Shown one piece after another: positions 34,011 to 43,338 of a stretch of DNA of 64,000 bases. The DNA is from Bifidobacterium callitrichidarum (GTDB taxonomy: Bacteria > Actinomycetota > Actinomycetes > Actinomycetales > Bifidobacteriaceae). Below the pieces are notes generated by a model that saw only the letters and a program-made list of their open reading frames with translations, ran no database searches and was not told the DNA's origin. Position numbers and translations under genes: made by a program. The stretch spans positions 62,001 to 126,000 of the forward strand of contig NZ_QFFM01000003.1 of NCBI RefSeq assembly GCF_003129905.1, given 5' to 3'. The first letter of the stretch is position 1; every line of letters starts with the position of its first letter.

Positions 34011-35819
34011 TCAGATGCGCTGGGACTGCTTGGCCTTGACGGCGGAGACAGCCACACCGGCGGCCACAATGGCAGCCATGGCGCCGAGAATCACCTGCAT
34101 GGTGGAACCGGTGGCAGGCAGCTGGCTGAGGTTCTTAACCTGCATGATGCCGATGCCGGTAGGACCGTTCTGGTAGGCGAGACCGTTCTTGTTGGTGGTG
34201 TCGTTGACCAGGGTGGAGTTCTTGGTCCAGGTCTTGTCAGCGTTCTGGGTAGCGGTAGCGTTGAAGTAGAAGTCAGCGCCGAGGCTAGCGGAGAAGCCGG
34301 TCGGGAACGGGGCCACCTGGCTCACATGGTAGTTGCCGGCGATACCGTTGATGGTAACGTTCTTGCCGGCGGGAACCACGATGGTATCAGTGCCAGTGCC
34401 GTCCTTTGACAGCGTGTAGTGCTGGTCGTCAACCTTCACGAACTTCTGTGGGGTCTTGTCTGCACCCTGGAAGATCTGGAAGCTGGCGTCAGAGGTCAGA
34501 GGATTCTTGTCCTTATCCACGGCGGTCAGGGTCACCTCACCGACGTGAGCCTCGGACGGGTTGTCCTTGTCTCCGTCCTTACCGCCTTCGATGGTGCCCA
34601 GCTGGTCACCCCAAGCGTTCGGGTTGTTGGAGTAGTCGGTGGCGATGATGTTCTTCAGGCCATCCTTGACGGTGACTTGTTCGTTAATCTGACCGTAATA
34701 GGTCACCGTAATAGTAGCGCCAGGAGTGAAGATGGCCTTGGTGGCGTCATCCTTGAGAATGTTGCGCACGTCCATGGCAGTGCCACCCTCTGGAGTGTAG
34801 GTGTCAGCGGCACCGAATTCCCAAGTCAGGACACGACCATCCTTGGAGGTGGTGGAGGTGTCGGACTGGGTGAACTTGTACAGGGAGGCATCCAGAGCCT
34901 TACCGTTCACGGTGATCGTGGTGGCGTGAGTAGCGTCGTTGACATAGTCAAGAGAGGCGCCGAGCGTATCGCGCAGGTTCAGACGGTAGCCTGGGTAGCC
35001 AGTGGTGTTCGGCACCTTCTGGGTGACGGTGTACTTCAGGTAGTCGCCGACCTTGTGAGCCGTGTCGGAGTTCTCGAAGTCCTTGGCTGGCGGAGTGATG
35101 TTGCCACCCTTGTCCGGGTTGGTTGGATCCGGCTTCTCGGTCTTACCGGTGTTGTCGTCGTCGATGGACTTGTAGACGACGGTGCCGAGCTCGCTGCCAG
35201 CGAAGGACTGGCCGCCGAGCGTGGTGCCGACGATCATCGGGATAGCGCCGGTGTGACCCTTCGGGGTGGTATCACGGATCAGGTAGTAGCCTGGGGTGAG
35301 GCCGGTGAAGTCGAATTCCTTCTTGTTGGTCGCGTTCACGGTACCCGGAGTGCCCGTGGCGTCCTTGATGGCCTTCTGAGTATTCAGAGAGGTGGCGAAC
35401 TTACGCAGCGCGGAAGAGTAGGACGGGATGGTGTCGGCGGTATCGCCGGTGATCTGCATCACGTCGTAAACCGGGTTGTCAGCGTAAGTGATCTTCACGC
35501 CGGCGTCGCCGAGGGCAGCGGTGATGGCGTCCTTGTAATCCGCGTTCGTGGTCACGGAAATGCCGGTCAGGTTCGTACCGTTCGTGGTGCCGCCATCATA
35601 AGTGGCCAGTGGAATAGCCTGCAGGGTAGCGGTCTTGCCGTCGAACGCCTTATCGTTCGTAGCAAGCAGCTTGATAGTGCCATCCTTAGCCTTATCCGGG
35701 GCAATGGCGGTATCGGCAGCCATCGCAGTGCCGGCGATCACACCACCGGCCGCCAGTGAAGCGGCAGCGGTCAGACCGGCAAGCACACGCTTGGCAATGC
35801 GCTTATCAATCATTGGCAT
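34011..35819 (-). CDS. fimA: Major pilin, sortase-dependent (isopeptide-forming)
   Basis: 602 aa. Signal peptide (1-34, ending AMA), N-terminal domain, a lysine in GTVVYKSIDDD near 215 that may be the pilin cross-link lysine, a Pro/Lys/Asp linker, then a fimbrial backbone domain (YLKYTVTQKVPN ... VRNILKD), a CnaB-like domain (TAVDKDKNPLTSDASFQIF) and LPATG at 567, helix and KAKQSQR. SD AGGAAGG precedes the ATG at 35819. First and most highly translated-looking gene of the pilus operon. It lacks the poly-G run found in the small surface genes. Confidence 0.88.
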   Translation of the reverse strand: MPMIDKRIAKRVLAGLTAAASLAAGGVIAGTAMAADTAIAPDKAKDGTIKLLATNDKAFDGKTATLQAIPLATYDGGTTNGTNLTGISVTTNADYKDAITAALGDAGVKITYADNPVYDVMQITGDTADTIPSYSSALRKFATSLNTQKAIKDATGTPGTVNATNKKEFDFTGLTPGYYLIRDTTPKGHTGAIPMIVGTTLGGQSFAGSELGTVVYKSIDDDNTGKTEKPDPTNPDKGGNITPPAKDFENSDTAHKVGDYLKYTVTQKVPNTTGYPGYRLNLRDTLGASLDYVNDATHATTITVNGKALDASLYKFTQSDTSTTSKDGRVLTWEFGAADTYTPEGGTAMDVRNILKDDATKAIFTPGATITVTYYGQINEQVTVKDGLKNIIATDYSNNPNAWGDQLGTIEGGKDGDKDNPSEAHVGEVTLTAVDKDKNPLTSDASFQIFQGADKTPQKFVKVDDQHYTLSKDGTGTDTIVVPAGKNVTINGIAGNYHVSQVAPFPTGFSASLGADFYFNATATQNADKTWTKNSTLVNDTTNKNGLAYQNGPTGIGIMQVKNLSQLPATGSTMQVILGAMAAIVAAGVAVSAVKAKQSQRI

Positions 35820-35888
35820 GATTGTTTTCCTTCCTATAGTGAATATTCATTTGTAGGAAAAATTGGTGAGACCAATCATCGTGGTCTT

Positions 35889-36281
35889 CTAACAGCCTCG
35901 CCTCGTCATCATGGTGACCAGGTCGGGGTTCAGACTGGTGGCGTGGATGACCTGACTGGTTTCCAACGTGCCGTCGTATTCGCGAACATGGGGACGATCG
36001 TCCACGCGCCCGCAAACCATGACAGGAGTACCGACTTTCAGCATGTCCAGTTCAATGCTTCGTTGGATTGCGTCGGCGGTTTTCCCGTCGAGTTGGATGA
36101 TGATGCGGACTGGTTCCGCGCCTGGGATTGGAGTCCATTTTTGGAGGTTGGTGTCGAATCGGCGGGGAGTGTTGATGATGACTGCGGTGAGTCTGGCTCC
36201 TCTTCCGTTTCGTGCGGGTCTGTACACGGGTGTATCGAGTAGATCCCCGATGACCGTGCATTGGCTTTTGATTGCGGCCAT
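35889..36281 (-). CDS. ssb: Single-stranded DNA-binding protein (SSB)
   Basis: 130 aa, SD GAAGGAGCGGG before the ATG at 36281. OB-fold pattern with GDLLDTPVYRPARNGRGARL, PVRIIIQLDGKTAD and VGTPVMVCGRVDDRPH. Lacks the acidic C-terminal tip of chromosomal SSB, and ends in RRGC, as in many plasmid or phage SSBs. Likely protects single-stranded DNA during transfer or replication of a mobile element. Confidence 0.8.
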   Translation of the reverse strand: MAAIKSQCTVIGDLLDTPVYRPARNGRGARLTAVIINTPRRFDTNLQKWTPIPGAEPVRIIIQLDGKTADAIQRSIELDMLKVGTPVMVCGRVDDRPHVREYDGTLETSQVIHATSLNPDLVTMMTRRGC

Positions 36282-36331
36282 CCCGCTCCTTCCTTCATGA
36301 GATGGGCTTTTCCCAACAGCGCCTCAATATA

Positions 36332-36475
36332 GTGGTGTGTGTTTTGGGGTCAAGTGTGGGTTCTTGTTTGGGTTCTTGGAAGGTTTTGGTCAGCGGTTTG
36401 CTTGGGTTTTGTCAGGATGCCGCGGTTTTATTGGGTTTTTATGGCTTTGAGGTGGCGGGTTTTGGAGGGGAAATT
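36332..36475. other. T/G-skewed intergenic stretch upstream of ssb
   Basis: The plus strand is almost free of C and A (TGGGTTCTTG at about 36356 and 36369, several TTGGGTTTT runs). No gene. Strand asymmetry like this is seen in origins and long untranslated leaders; nothing more can be said. Confidence 0.35.
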
Positions 36476-36478
36476 GAA

Positions 36479-36513
36479 AAACCCGCCCACCCCCTACAAG
36501 GGTGAACGGGTTT
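36479..36513 (-). terminator. Hairpin terminator after the par genes
   Basis: AAACCCG (36479-36485) and CGGGTTT (36507-36513), with CCC/GGG inside; about 27 nt after the stop at 36540. Confidence 0.6.
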
Positions 36514-36539
36514 ATTCGCTTGCGCGGATCAGCTGATTT

Positions 36540-37286
36540 TCAGTAGCGTGGGCCGGTGAAACGGTTCTTCCGATACTTCGGAACATGCGAATTCTCGAAC
36601 ACTCGGTTCTCGACCAGTGCGTCGCGCATGATGGCGGCCATGATCAGCCAGGTCGGCTTGTCCAAGTCAATCGAAAGGTTCTTCAACGCGCGGAACGTCT
36701 CCTCATCGACACGGCCGGTGATACGACGCGGCAACTGGTCTTCACGCACGTACGCGCCATCCTCATCATGAATGACGGGCAGACCACTACCGGGCTGGCC
36801 TTCCACCGGCGCGGGCACGGTCACCTGCTGCTGAACCGCAGCGACGGCCTGGACCGGAGCCTGCTGGACGGAAGCCTGCAACGGCTGTTCCACCGGTTGC
36901 GCCGGCTGGACGGGCTGCGACGGTTGACCCGTGGTCGGGGTGAACAGCATGTCAGACGGAGACTGGACTGGAGCCGACTGGACGACCGGAGCAGCCTGCA
37001 CAGGAGCAACAGACTGAGCGGCCTCCGTCAGAACCGGGGCTACAGTCTCTGCCTGCACAGTATTAATAGGAGTGGCTGGAGTCTCCTCCACCACAGGCGC
37101 CACTACGGGAGCCTGCTGGACCGGCTGCTCCACTACAGGCTGCTCGACCTCCACCGGCGCGGAATCAACAGTCGCCTGCCGTTCCTTGACCCGCTCCTCC
37201 TGGAGTTTCGTCTCATCCTGCTCATACGTGGCCTCATTGACCGGACGAATTCGTTTATTCGAGTGAGTGAACGCGCTCTTGACCAT
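36540..37286 (-). CDS. ParB-like partner with Pro/Gln/Val linker and ribbon-helix-helix end
   Basis: 248 aa. Short basic N-terminus, a 130-residue linker of Val/Gln/Pro/Ala repeats (about 45-175), and a C-terminal domain (RITGRVDEETFRALKNLSID ... TWLIMAAIMRDAL) with ribbon-helix-helix character. Starts 6 nt after parA with a strong SD (GGAGAGGAG), so the two are one operon. By position it should be the DNA-binding partner of ParA. The long unstructured linker is unusual for this role. Confidence 0.65.
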   Translation of the reverse strand: MVKSAFTHSNKRIRPVNEATYEQDETKLQEERVKERQATVDSAPVEVEQPVVEQPVQQAPVVAPVVEETPATPINTVQAETVAPVLTEAAQSVAPVQAAPVVQSAPVQSPSDMLFTPTTGQPSQPVQPAQPVEQPLQASVQQAPVQAVAAVQQQVTVPAPVEGQPGSGLPVIHDEDGAYVREDQLPRRITGRVDEETFRALKNLSIDLDKPTWLIMAAIMRDALVENRVFENSHVPKYRKNRFTGPRY

Positions 37287-37292
37287 GATCTT

Positions 37293-37922
37293 TTACTGCT
37301 CCTCTCCGTTTTCGCGCATTTGATCAAGCTGTTTGACGTATTCGATGAGCTCTTCGGCGACGGACGCATACTCCTCGTTGTCGGTGCTGGTCGTACCGTA
37401 CATGCGTCGGATCGCTTCACGCTCATGGACGACGGTTTCGAACCTTGTGATTTCGGAACCATCCAATTCGTGGATCGCATCCTCGGACAGTTTCGTTCCA
37501 CGCCTCATACGGGTCAACAAAACGACCGCATTCTCGGTCGCGTTGTATGTCATGCCCGCCTGACGTCGATCGGCGACACCGGGCTGCGTGGGTACGATGG
37601 TCACGTCACTGATATCCATGGCCCGTTGGATCACATCCATACTGGATGCGGGAGTGTCGATCATGATCCACGTGTCCGGATATTTCTGCATCAACCGTTC
37701 CCGGTTCAACCCATGCAGGTTCATGGGTTCCACGGTATAGGGGAGTTTCTTCCCGTCCTCGTACACGTAATCATCCCAAATGGTCGCGCCTTCGGTGTTG
37801 TCGGTGTCGAACACGATGACCTTGTATCCGCGTTTGGCGAGCTCCCCTGACAGCATCATGGTTGTCGTGGTTTTGCCGGTACCGCCTTTTTTGCAGGCTA
37901 TGGCGATGATGTGTGTTCTCAT
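37293..37922 (-). CDS. parA: ParA-type partition ATPase
   Basis: 209 aa. Deviant Walker A KKGGTGKTT (11-19), VIVFDTDNTEGA for the A' motif and WIMIDTPASS for Walker B. Small type Ib size. Segregates plasmid or integrative-element DNA together with the following gene. Confidence 0.9.
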   Translation of the reverse strand: MRTHIIAIACKKGGTGKTTTTMMLSGELAKRGYKVIVFDTDNTEGATIWDDYVYEDGKKLPYTVEPMNLHGLNRERLMQKYPDTWIMIDTPASSMDVIQRAMDISDVTIVPTQPGVADRRQAGMTYNATENAVVLLTRMRRGTKLSEDAIHELDGSEITRFETVVHEREAIRRMYGTTSTDNEEYASVAEELIEYVKQLDQMRENGEEQ

Positions 37923-38224
37923 AAGCTCTGACTGTATGCGGTTTGTGTTTTAGACGCGCCGATGCTTGGAGTTTTTGTGGGGTAAATGGTTGGGGTTGTA
38001 CAACCCTATAGGATTGTGTGATTCGAGGGGTGGGGGAGTAGAGGGTGTGTGGATTCTGTTCGGAGAATGCAGTACACTATACAACTGTCGAACGCACAAC
38101 CAGACGGTAACCTGCGTGAAGACAATAGAGGCGGCTGCCAGGGAACGGACCTAAAGAGTAAAAAAGGTCCAAACCCAAACAGCCGCCTCACCTTATATAT
38201 AAGGAGTCGGAAGCCACTCCCCTA
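37923..38224. promoter_or_regulatory. Region upstream of parA: palindrome and nested hairpin
   Basis: No gene. GGGTTGTACAACCC (37993-38006) is a perfect 14-bp palindrome, a candidate parS or repressor site. GAGGCGGCTG (38128-38137) pairs with 38180-38189, enclosing GGACCT/AGGTCC, probably the terminator of the small membrane gene. CCTTATATATAAGG (38191-38204) is a perfect palindrome of the kind found beside conjugation genes. Confidence 0.55.
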
Positions 38225-38575
38225 TCAGCTATTCGCAACCGTAAACAACCGGGCAACAAAATCAAGGAACTTCCCCACCAACATCGGCAAATACCCGCCA
38301 ATCGTCGCCAACGTCTCCCTCACCGGAATACCAAACGCCTCCAACACGCCACCAATCACCCAGACAAAGAACAACACGCAAACGATCTTCCCGGCAATCG
38401 ACAAGACGCGCACCGAACGACCCAAAATCTTCATCACCACACTGCCGCCACCAATAAAAATCAGCAACAGCATCAACACCGCGCCAGTCGGCGTCAGAAT
38501 CCAACTCATAAACACCGACAACGTATCATTCGCAGTACTCGTGGTCGTAGTGGTCAACTGATCAGTCCCATTCAT
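38225..38575 (-). CDS. Small membrane protein, VirB2/TrbC-like
   Basis: 116 aa; Thr-rich N-terminus, then two long hydrophobic segments (about 22-50 and 58-80) and a hydrophobic C-terminal helix. Size and layout fit VirB2-type conjugation subunits, as does its twin at 57393. No cleavable signal peptide is clear. Preceded by a 30-bp perfect palindrome holding the AGGAG. Confidence 0.5.
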   Translation of the reverse strand: MNGTDQLTTTTTSTANDTLSVFMSWILTPTGAVLMLLLIFIGGGSVVMKILGRSVRVLSIAGKIVCVLFFVWVIGGVLEAFGIPVRETLATIGGYLPMLVGKFLDFVARLFTVANS

Positions 38576-38583
38576 ACCAGTTC

Positions 38584-38613
38584 GGTCGGCTCCTTATATA
38601 TAAGGAGCCGACC
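38584..38613 (-). promoter_or_regulatory. 30-bp perfect palindrome centred on TTATATATAA
   Basis: GGTCGGCTCCTTATA and its exact complement, ending 8 nt before the ATG at 38575. It contains a possible -10 and the AGGAG, so it could be an operator or a translation-blocking hairpin. Confidence 0.65.
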
Positions 38614-38796
38614 TCCTCCTTCCAAAGCATTCCCAGGATTGGCCGGAGGAACAGAAAAGCCGCCGACCGTAGACGGCAATGATTCTATTGGATTGGGAAA
38701 CGAGGAATGAGAGACAAGAAAGAATTCCCCTGCTTTTTATATGGGTAAAAATCTCAGCTTGTTCAGGGGATCCACGTACAAGGTTTTATCTAAAGG
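38614..38796. other. Intergenic stretch before TnpB element 2
   Basis: Only a small GCCG/CGGC stem (about 38655-38675); no gene seen. Confidence 0.4.
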
Positions 38797-38884
38797 CGTC
38801 GTAAGACCCCCGGCTTTAGCCGTGGGGATATAAGGTGTCCCGTTATCTTACAATTCCGCTTCAATTCTGTAAACATGTGATATA

Positions 38885-40111
38885 ATGGTTTCCATGAGTA
38901 TCCAGACCGTCAAACGGGCCTACCGGTTCCGTTTCTATCCCACGCCGGAGCAGGAGCATCTGCTGCGGTGCACGGTCGGATGCTGCCGCAAGGTGTATAA
39001 CATGGCGTTGGCCGCCCGCACGGAGGCTTGGACGGAACGCAAGGAGCGCGTGACCTATGATGACACGTCCGCCATGCTGACCGGTTGGAAGAAACTGGAC
39101 GAGTATTCGTATCTCAACGACGTGTCCAGCGTCCCGCTGCAACAGGCGCTCAGACACCTGCAGACTGGGTTCAAGAACTTCTTCGCAAAGACGGGCGACT
39201 ACCCCGTGTTCAAGAAGAAAACATCGGGCGGTTCCGCGTCGTTCGTCTCGTCCGCGTTCACATGGGATTGGAAGAGCCGGTCCCTGACGTTGGCGAAGAT
39301 GCGCGACCCGCTGCCGATCCGCTGGTCACGCACGCTGCCCCGCCATGCGAAGCCGAGCACGGTGACCGTATCATTGGACGCTGCACAGCGTTGGCATGTG
39401 AGCATCCTCGTCGAGGACGAGGTCGAGACCCTGCCTGACACCACCGGTCAGGTCGGCGCTGACCTTGGCTTGGAATCGCTTTGCATCCTGTCCAACGGAG
39501 AGAAGATCACCAATCCACGCTGGTACCGGAACGCCGAAACGAGACTCGCCCGCGCGCAGCAGGAGTTGTCGCGCAAGCAGAAAGGATCGAACAACTACCG
39601 GAAGGCCCGGTTGAAGGTCGCACGCGCGTACGCACATGTCAGGGACATGAGAACCGATTTCCTGCACAAGCTGTCCACGAGGCTGATCCGTGAAAACCAA
39701 ACGATCGTCCTCGAAGACCTCGCAGTATCGAACATGTCCAGAACGTGCGCGCCGAAACCCGACCCGGACCATCCCGGACAATATCTTCCCAACGGACAGT
39801 CGGCGAAGAGCGGGCTGAACAAGAGCATCATGGACGCCGGATGGCGTGAATTCCGCATGATGCTCGAATACAAGGCGAGATGGTACGGGCGTCAGCTCGT
39901 GATCATCGACCGGTATTACCCGTCGAGCCAGATCTGCTCCACGTGCGGGAGGAACACCGGGAAGAAACCATTGGACATTCGTGAATGGGAATGCCCGTAC
40001 TGCGGCACACGCCACGACCGTGACGTGAACGCCGCCAAAAACATTCTGGCCGCCGGACTGGCGGTCATCGCCTGCGGAGACCCGAGACTCCAAACCGCCA
40101 CCATACGGTGA
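38885..40111 (+). CDS. tnpB: TnpB RNA-guided nuclease (408 aa)
   Basis: Same layout as the copy at 2080: YRFRFYPT N-terminus, RuvC motifs [17 protein letters not shown] and DRDVNAAKN, zinc ribbon CSTCG...CPYCG; all catalytic residues kept. Start is ATG 38885 or 38894; neither has a strong SD. Clearly a homologue but divergent enough to be a separate arrival and not a recent duplication. Confidence 0.92.
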   Translation: MVSMSIQTVKRAYRFRFYPTPEQEHLLRCTVGCCRKVYNMALAARTEAWTERKERVTYDDTSAMLTGWKKLDEYSYLNDVSSVPLQQALRHLQTGFKNFFAKTGDYPVFKKKTSGGSASFVSSAFTWDWKSRSLTLAKMRDPLPIRWSRTLPRHAKPSTVTVSLDAAQRWHVSILVEDEVETLPDTTGQVGADLGLESLCILSNGEKITNPRWYRNAETRLARAQQELSRKQKGSNNYRKARLKVARAYAHVRDMRTDFLHKLSTRLIRENQTIVLEDLAVSNMSRTCAPKPDPDHPGQYLPNGQSAKSGLNKSIMDAGWREFRMMLEYKARWYGRQLVIIDRYYPSSQICSTCGRNTGKKPLDIREWECPYCGTRHDRDVNAAKNILAAGLAVIACGDPRLQTATIR

Positions 40112-40199
40112 CGGTCGAGTAATCCCGGACAATCAAAACAGGAAGATCCCTATCGCGAGACAGGGAATCCCCCGGCTTCAGCCGTGGGAAGGAAGTCAA
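39960..40199 (+). ncRNA. Predicted omega RNA of TnpB element 2
   Basis: Covers the tnpB 3' end and the right-end hairpins. The guide read from the flank would start ACTCGCGAGTATTATACTC. By analogy with known TnpB systems. Confidence 0.4.
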
Positions 40200-40314
40200 A
40201 CTCGCGAGTATTATACTCAACATCGATTTTGTTTCATGACGCCGCAGTAGCATCGCTACTGATACCATTGTAGGTAAACGCAGTTCAGCAACAGTAGAAA
40301 TAGAGGCGTCCCAC

Positions 40315-40653
40315 ATGGTCGATATCAACACCCTCAACCACTACTCCTACCGAATCCAATGGTCCAACGAAGACCACGAATACAAGGGCACATGCTTGGA
40401 AATCCCCGGACTCAGCTGGCTTGACGACTCTCCCACGAGAGCCCTCTCGGGTATCCAACGAGTCGTATGCGAAGCCGTAGCCGACATGGAAGCGCGAGGT
40501 GAGACCGTCCCGGAACCGTTGGCGGAGCGATTCTATTCAGGCAGGTTCATGGTTCGTATTCCACCGGAGCAGCATCGGCGTCTCGTCGTGGAGGCTGCCG
40601 AACAGGGCGTGAGCCTCAACCGTCTCGTCGCTATGAAGCTCAGTGCCAAATGA
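40315..40653 (+). CDS. HicB-family protein
   Basis: 112 aa. N-terminal HicB fold (YSYRIQWSNEDHEYKGTCLE, IPGLSWLDDSPTRALSGIQ) followed by a ribbon-helix-helix end (FMVRIPPEQHRRLVVEAAEQ ... SLNRLVAMKL). TAGAGGCG precedes the ATG. No HicA toxin is beside it; instead the type IIG gene begins 27 nt downstream, so it may act as that gene's regulator. Confidence 0.85.
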   Translation: MVDINTLNHYSYRIQWSNEDHEYKGTCLEIPGLSWLDDSPTRALSGIQRVVCEAVADMEARGETVPEPLAERFYSGRFMVRIPPEQHRRLVVEAAEQGVSLNRLVAMKLSAK

Positions 40654-40680
40654 TCAAAGAAGATTAAAGGAGTAACCGCA

Positions 40681-43272
40681 ATGACCGTGACCTATGATGA
40701 CAGCCAACCATTGAAGGAACGCGCCCGCACGTTCGCCCAAATCTGGGCTGGGCGAGGAGATGAGAAATCCGAGACCCAACAGTTCTGGCGGGATATGCTC
40801 GACCATGTTCTCCTGGTCGAGAACACGTCGGATCGGCAGACGCTCTGGTTCGAACGGCGCACCGCCCTCTCCGGATATATCGACGCATTGATGATCAAGG
40901 CGCGAGTACTGGTCGAGCAGAAGAGCGGCAACATCGACTTGGACAAGCCGGAGGAACGGCAGAAAACCCAGAAGACACCGGTCCAACAGGCGTTGGATTA
41001 CGCGAACGCTCTCCCACCGTCGGAGAAGCCGGGCGTGATCATCACCTGTAACTTCAATACGTTCCGCCTCTACGATTTGGAGACTGACCCGATCGCAAGC
41101 AAACCACAGTCGGAATTCGCGTTGCAGGATCTCCCCGCGCACATCAGTGAGATTGCCCGCCTGTTCACACACGAACACTCCCGCGTCGTCCAACAGGAGA
41201 AACTATCCGTCGAAGCCGGCCAACGAGTCGCCCGCCTGCATGATGGGTTGGCGAAATGCTTCCCGAACCCGGATGATCCGGTAGACCATGATGCGTTGGC
41301 TATGATCACGGTCCGTCTCGTGTTCTGCCTGTATGCGGAGGATGCGGGATTGTTCAAGGCGGACGCCTTGAGGGATTATGTGGCTGGAACCTCGTATGAC
41401 CGGTTGAACGAGGACCTTTTCGACCTGTTCAAAGTCTTGGATACTCCGGTCGAGGAACGCCGCCGCTACCTCTCCCCTCGACTTGCATCATTCCCGTATG
41501 TGGATGGCGGCCTGTTCGCCGAAACCATCGACGTGCCACCATTAACCGAGGAACTGTATACCGCACTGTTGGATATCAGTGAAGGATTCGACTGGTCCGG
41601 CATCAGCCCGGTCATCTTCGGCTCGCTCATGGAGGAAACACTGTCGCATGATGAACGTCGAAAAGGCGGCATGCACTACACGAGCGTGAAGAACATCCAC
41701 CGTGTCATCGACCCATTGTTCCTAGACGAACTCAACGAGGAACTCCAGAAAGCCGAATCCCTGAGCATCGCCGGCGGCGCACGTAAGAAAGCACTCGACC
41801 GGCTACACGACAAAATCGCCGGTCTCCGGTTCCTGGACCCCGCATGCGGATCCGGAAATTTCCTTACAGAAACGTTCCTCCAATTGCGTCGCATCGAGAA
41901 CCGCATCCTCACCGACCTCAACAATGACGGCCAACTCACCCTCGACCTCGACGGCGACTACAACCCCGTAAAAGTGTCAATCGACCACTTCTACGGCATC
42001 GAAATCAACAACTTCGCATGCGCCGTCGCCAGAACCGCACTCTGGATCGCAGAACAACAAGCACTGGACGATACCGAGTCGACTATTTCCGGTCTGCCAC
42101 GTCTCCCATTCACCGACACGGCACACATCGTACAAGGCAATGCTCTCCAACTCGACTGGAACGAAATTCTCCCTGGTGACCAGTGCGATTACGTCATGGG
42201 CAACCCACCCTTCATCGGCCAATACCTTATGAGCGATAGCCAGAAAAAAGATATGAAGGAAGTATGGGGAAAGAACTACGACGGTTATCTTGACTATGTG
42301 ACCGGATGGTTCCGTAAAACCAGCAGATATCTGATCAAAGACTCTTCCTCTTTCGCGCTCGTTTCCACGAACAGCATTACCCAAGGTCAGCCTGTATCGA
42401 GTCTCTTCAAGCCGCTCATCGCGGATGGATGGCAAATTAGCTTTGCACATCGGACCTTCGCGTGGGATGCGCAATCAACAGATAATGCGCATGTCCATGT
42501 TGTGATTATCGGAATGGGACGCGACACTACCGGCTCAAACAGGCATGTACTGTTTGAGTATCCGAACATCGACGGAGACCCGATTAAAACATCTCCCTCG
42601 CATATCAACGGTTATCTAATCGATGGGCCAGAAGCTTTCGTGGAGAAAAGGACCACGCCTTTGTCTCCTGACTTACCAGAAGTTGTATATGGGTCCAAAC
42701 CAACTGACGGAGGAGGATTCTCTCTTGATGACCAGGAAATTAATGATGCGGTAGCTCAAAAATATGTGAGAAAGTTTATCGGGGCACGCGAATTAATCAA
42801 CGGAGATAACCGATGGTGTCTCTGGCTTAAAGCTGCATCCGCATCGGACATGATGTCTTCAAAACTCATTCGAACGAGACTGGATCAGATTAAGGAATTC
42901 CGGCTTGCCAGCACTAAACGACAGACGCAAGAAGCATCGAGAACACCTCAGCTGTTCACCGAGGACCGACAGCCGGACGTCTCTTACCTGGCTATTCCGT
43001 GTCATTTTTCCGGACGTCGAACTTACGCAACATGCGATAGGTTTACCCCAGATGTGATTCTAGGGAATTCATGCTTCCTCGCGGAAGACGAGGATGGCTT
43101 TGCTTTTTCGATTATCGAATCCCGCATGTTCATGGCATGGCAGAAAGCCGTTGGAGGACGAATCAAATCTGACTGTCGTTTCAGTAACACTATCGTTTGG
43201 AACAATCTGCCTCTTCCACGGCTATCAGAAACCGCTAAAGCGAAAATAATGGCTCTGTTAAACCAGAATTGA
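40681..43272 (+). pseudogene. Type IIG (MmeI-like) restriction-modification enzyme, 5' part
   Basis: SD AAAGGAG before the ATG. Fused enzyme: N-terminal PD-(D/E)XK nuclease (Asp68, Glu79-x-Lys81 in IDAL...VEQK), helical linker, gamma-type adenine methyltransferase with motif I LDPACGSGNF (about 385) and motif IV NPPF (about 507), then a target-recognition region. The reading frame ends at 43272 in transposon sequence (ALLNQN), 863 codons. Joining 43250 to 47766 across the 8-bp duplication restores a 931-aa protein, the usual MmeI-family length. The lost 75 residues include the conserved LYNPLFMHPDLLKAHEQLD end, so activity is doubtful. Confidence 0.9.
43243..43250. repeat. Target site duplication, left copy
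   Basis: AAAATAAT, repeated at 47758-47765. Confidence 0.92.
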
Positions 43273-43292
43273 CGTGAATGTGGATCACATGT

Positions 43293-43327
43293 CCAATACT
43301 GTAGTTACACTGAGATTACAGTATTGG
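43293..43327 (+). promoter_or_regulatory. Inverted repeat over the transposase leader
   Basis: CCAATACTGTA (43293-43303) pairs with TACAGTATTGG (43317-43327); its last two G begin the SD (GGAGG). May hold down transposase expression by masking the ribosome site. Confidence 0.5.
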
Positions 43328-43338
43328 AGGTGAGAGCG

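Larger units (their letters stand above)
38797..40199 (+). mobile_element. TnpB-only IS200/IS605-group element, copy 2
   Basis: Left-end hairpin CCCCCGGCTTTAGCCGTGGGG (about 38808-38828), right-end hairpin CCCCCGGCTTCAGCCGTGGG with a final GGAAGTCAA at 40199. Ends match the element at 2017-3403. Confidence 0.75.

Noticed and set aside
34419-35759. 446-codon plus-strand frame opposite the major pilin
   Set aside because: Antisense shadow; the pilin has a signal peptide, anchor and SD, and the opposite frame has none.
36585-37850. 421-codon plus-strand frame across the par genes
   Set aside because: Spans two genes with clear motifs on the other strand; Arg/Leu-rich shadow.
43293-43327. Inverted repeat at the transposase taken as the element end
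   Set aside because: The 23-bp ends at 43251 and 47735 with an 8-bp duplication define the element; this repeat is internal.
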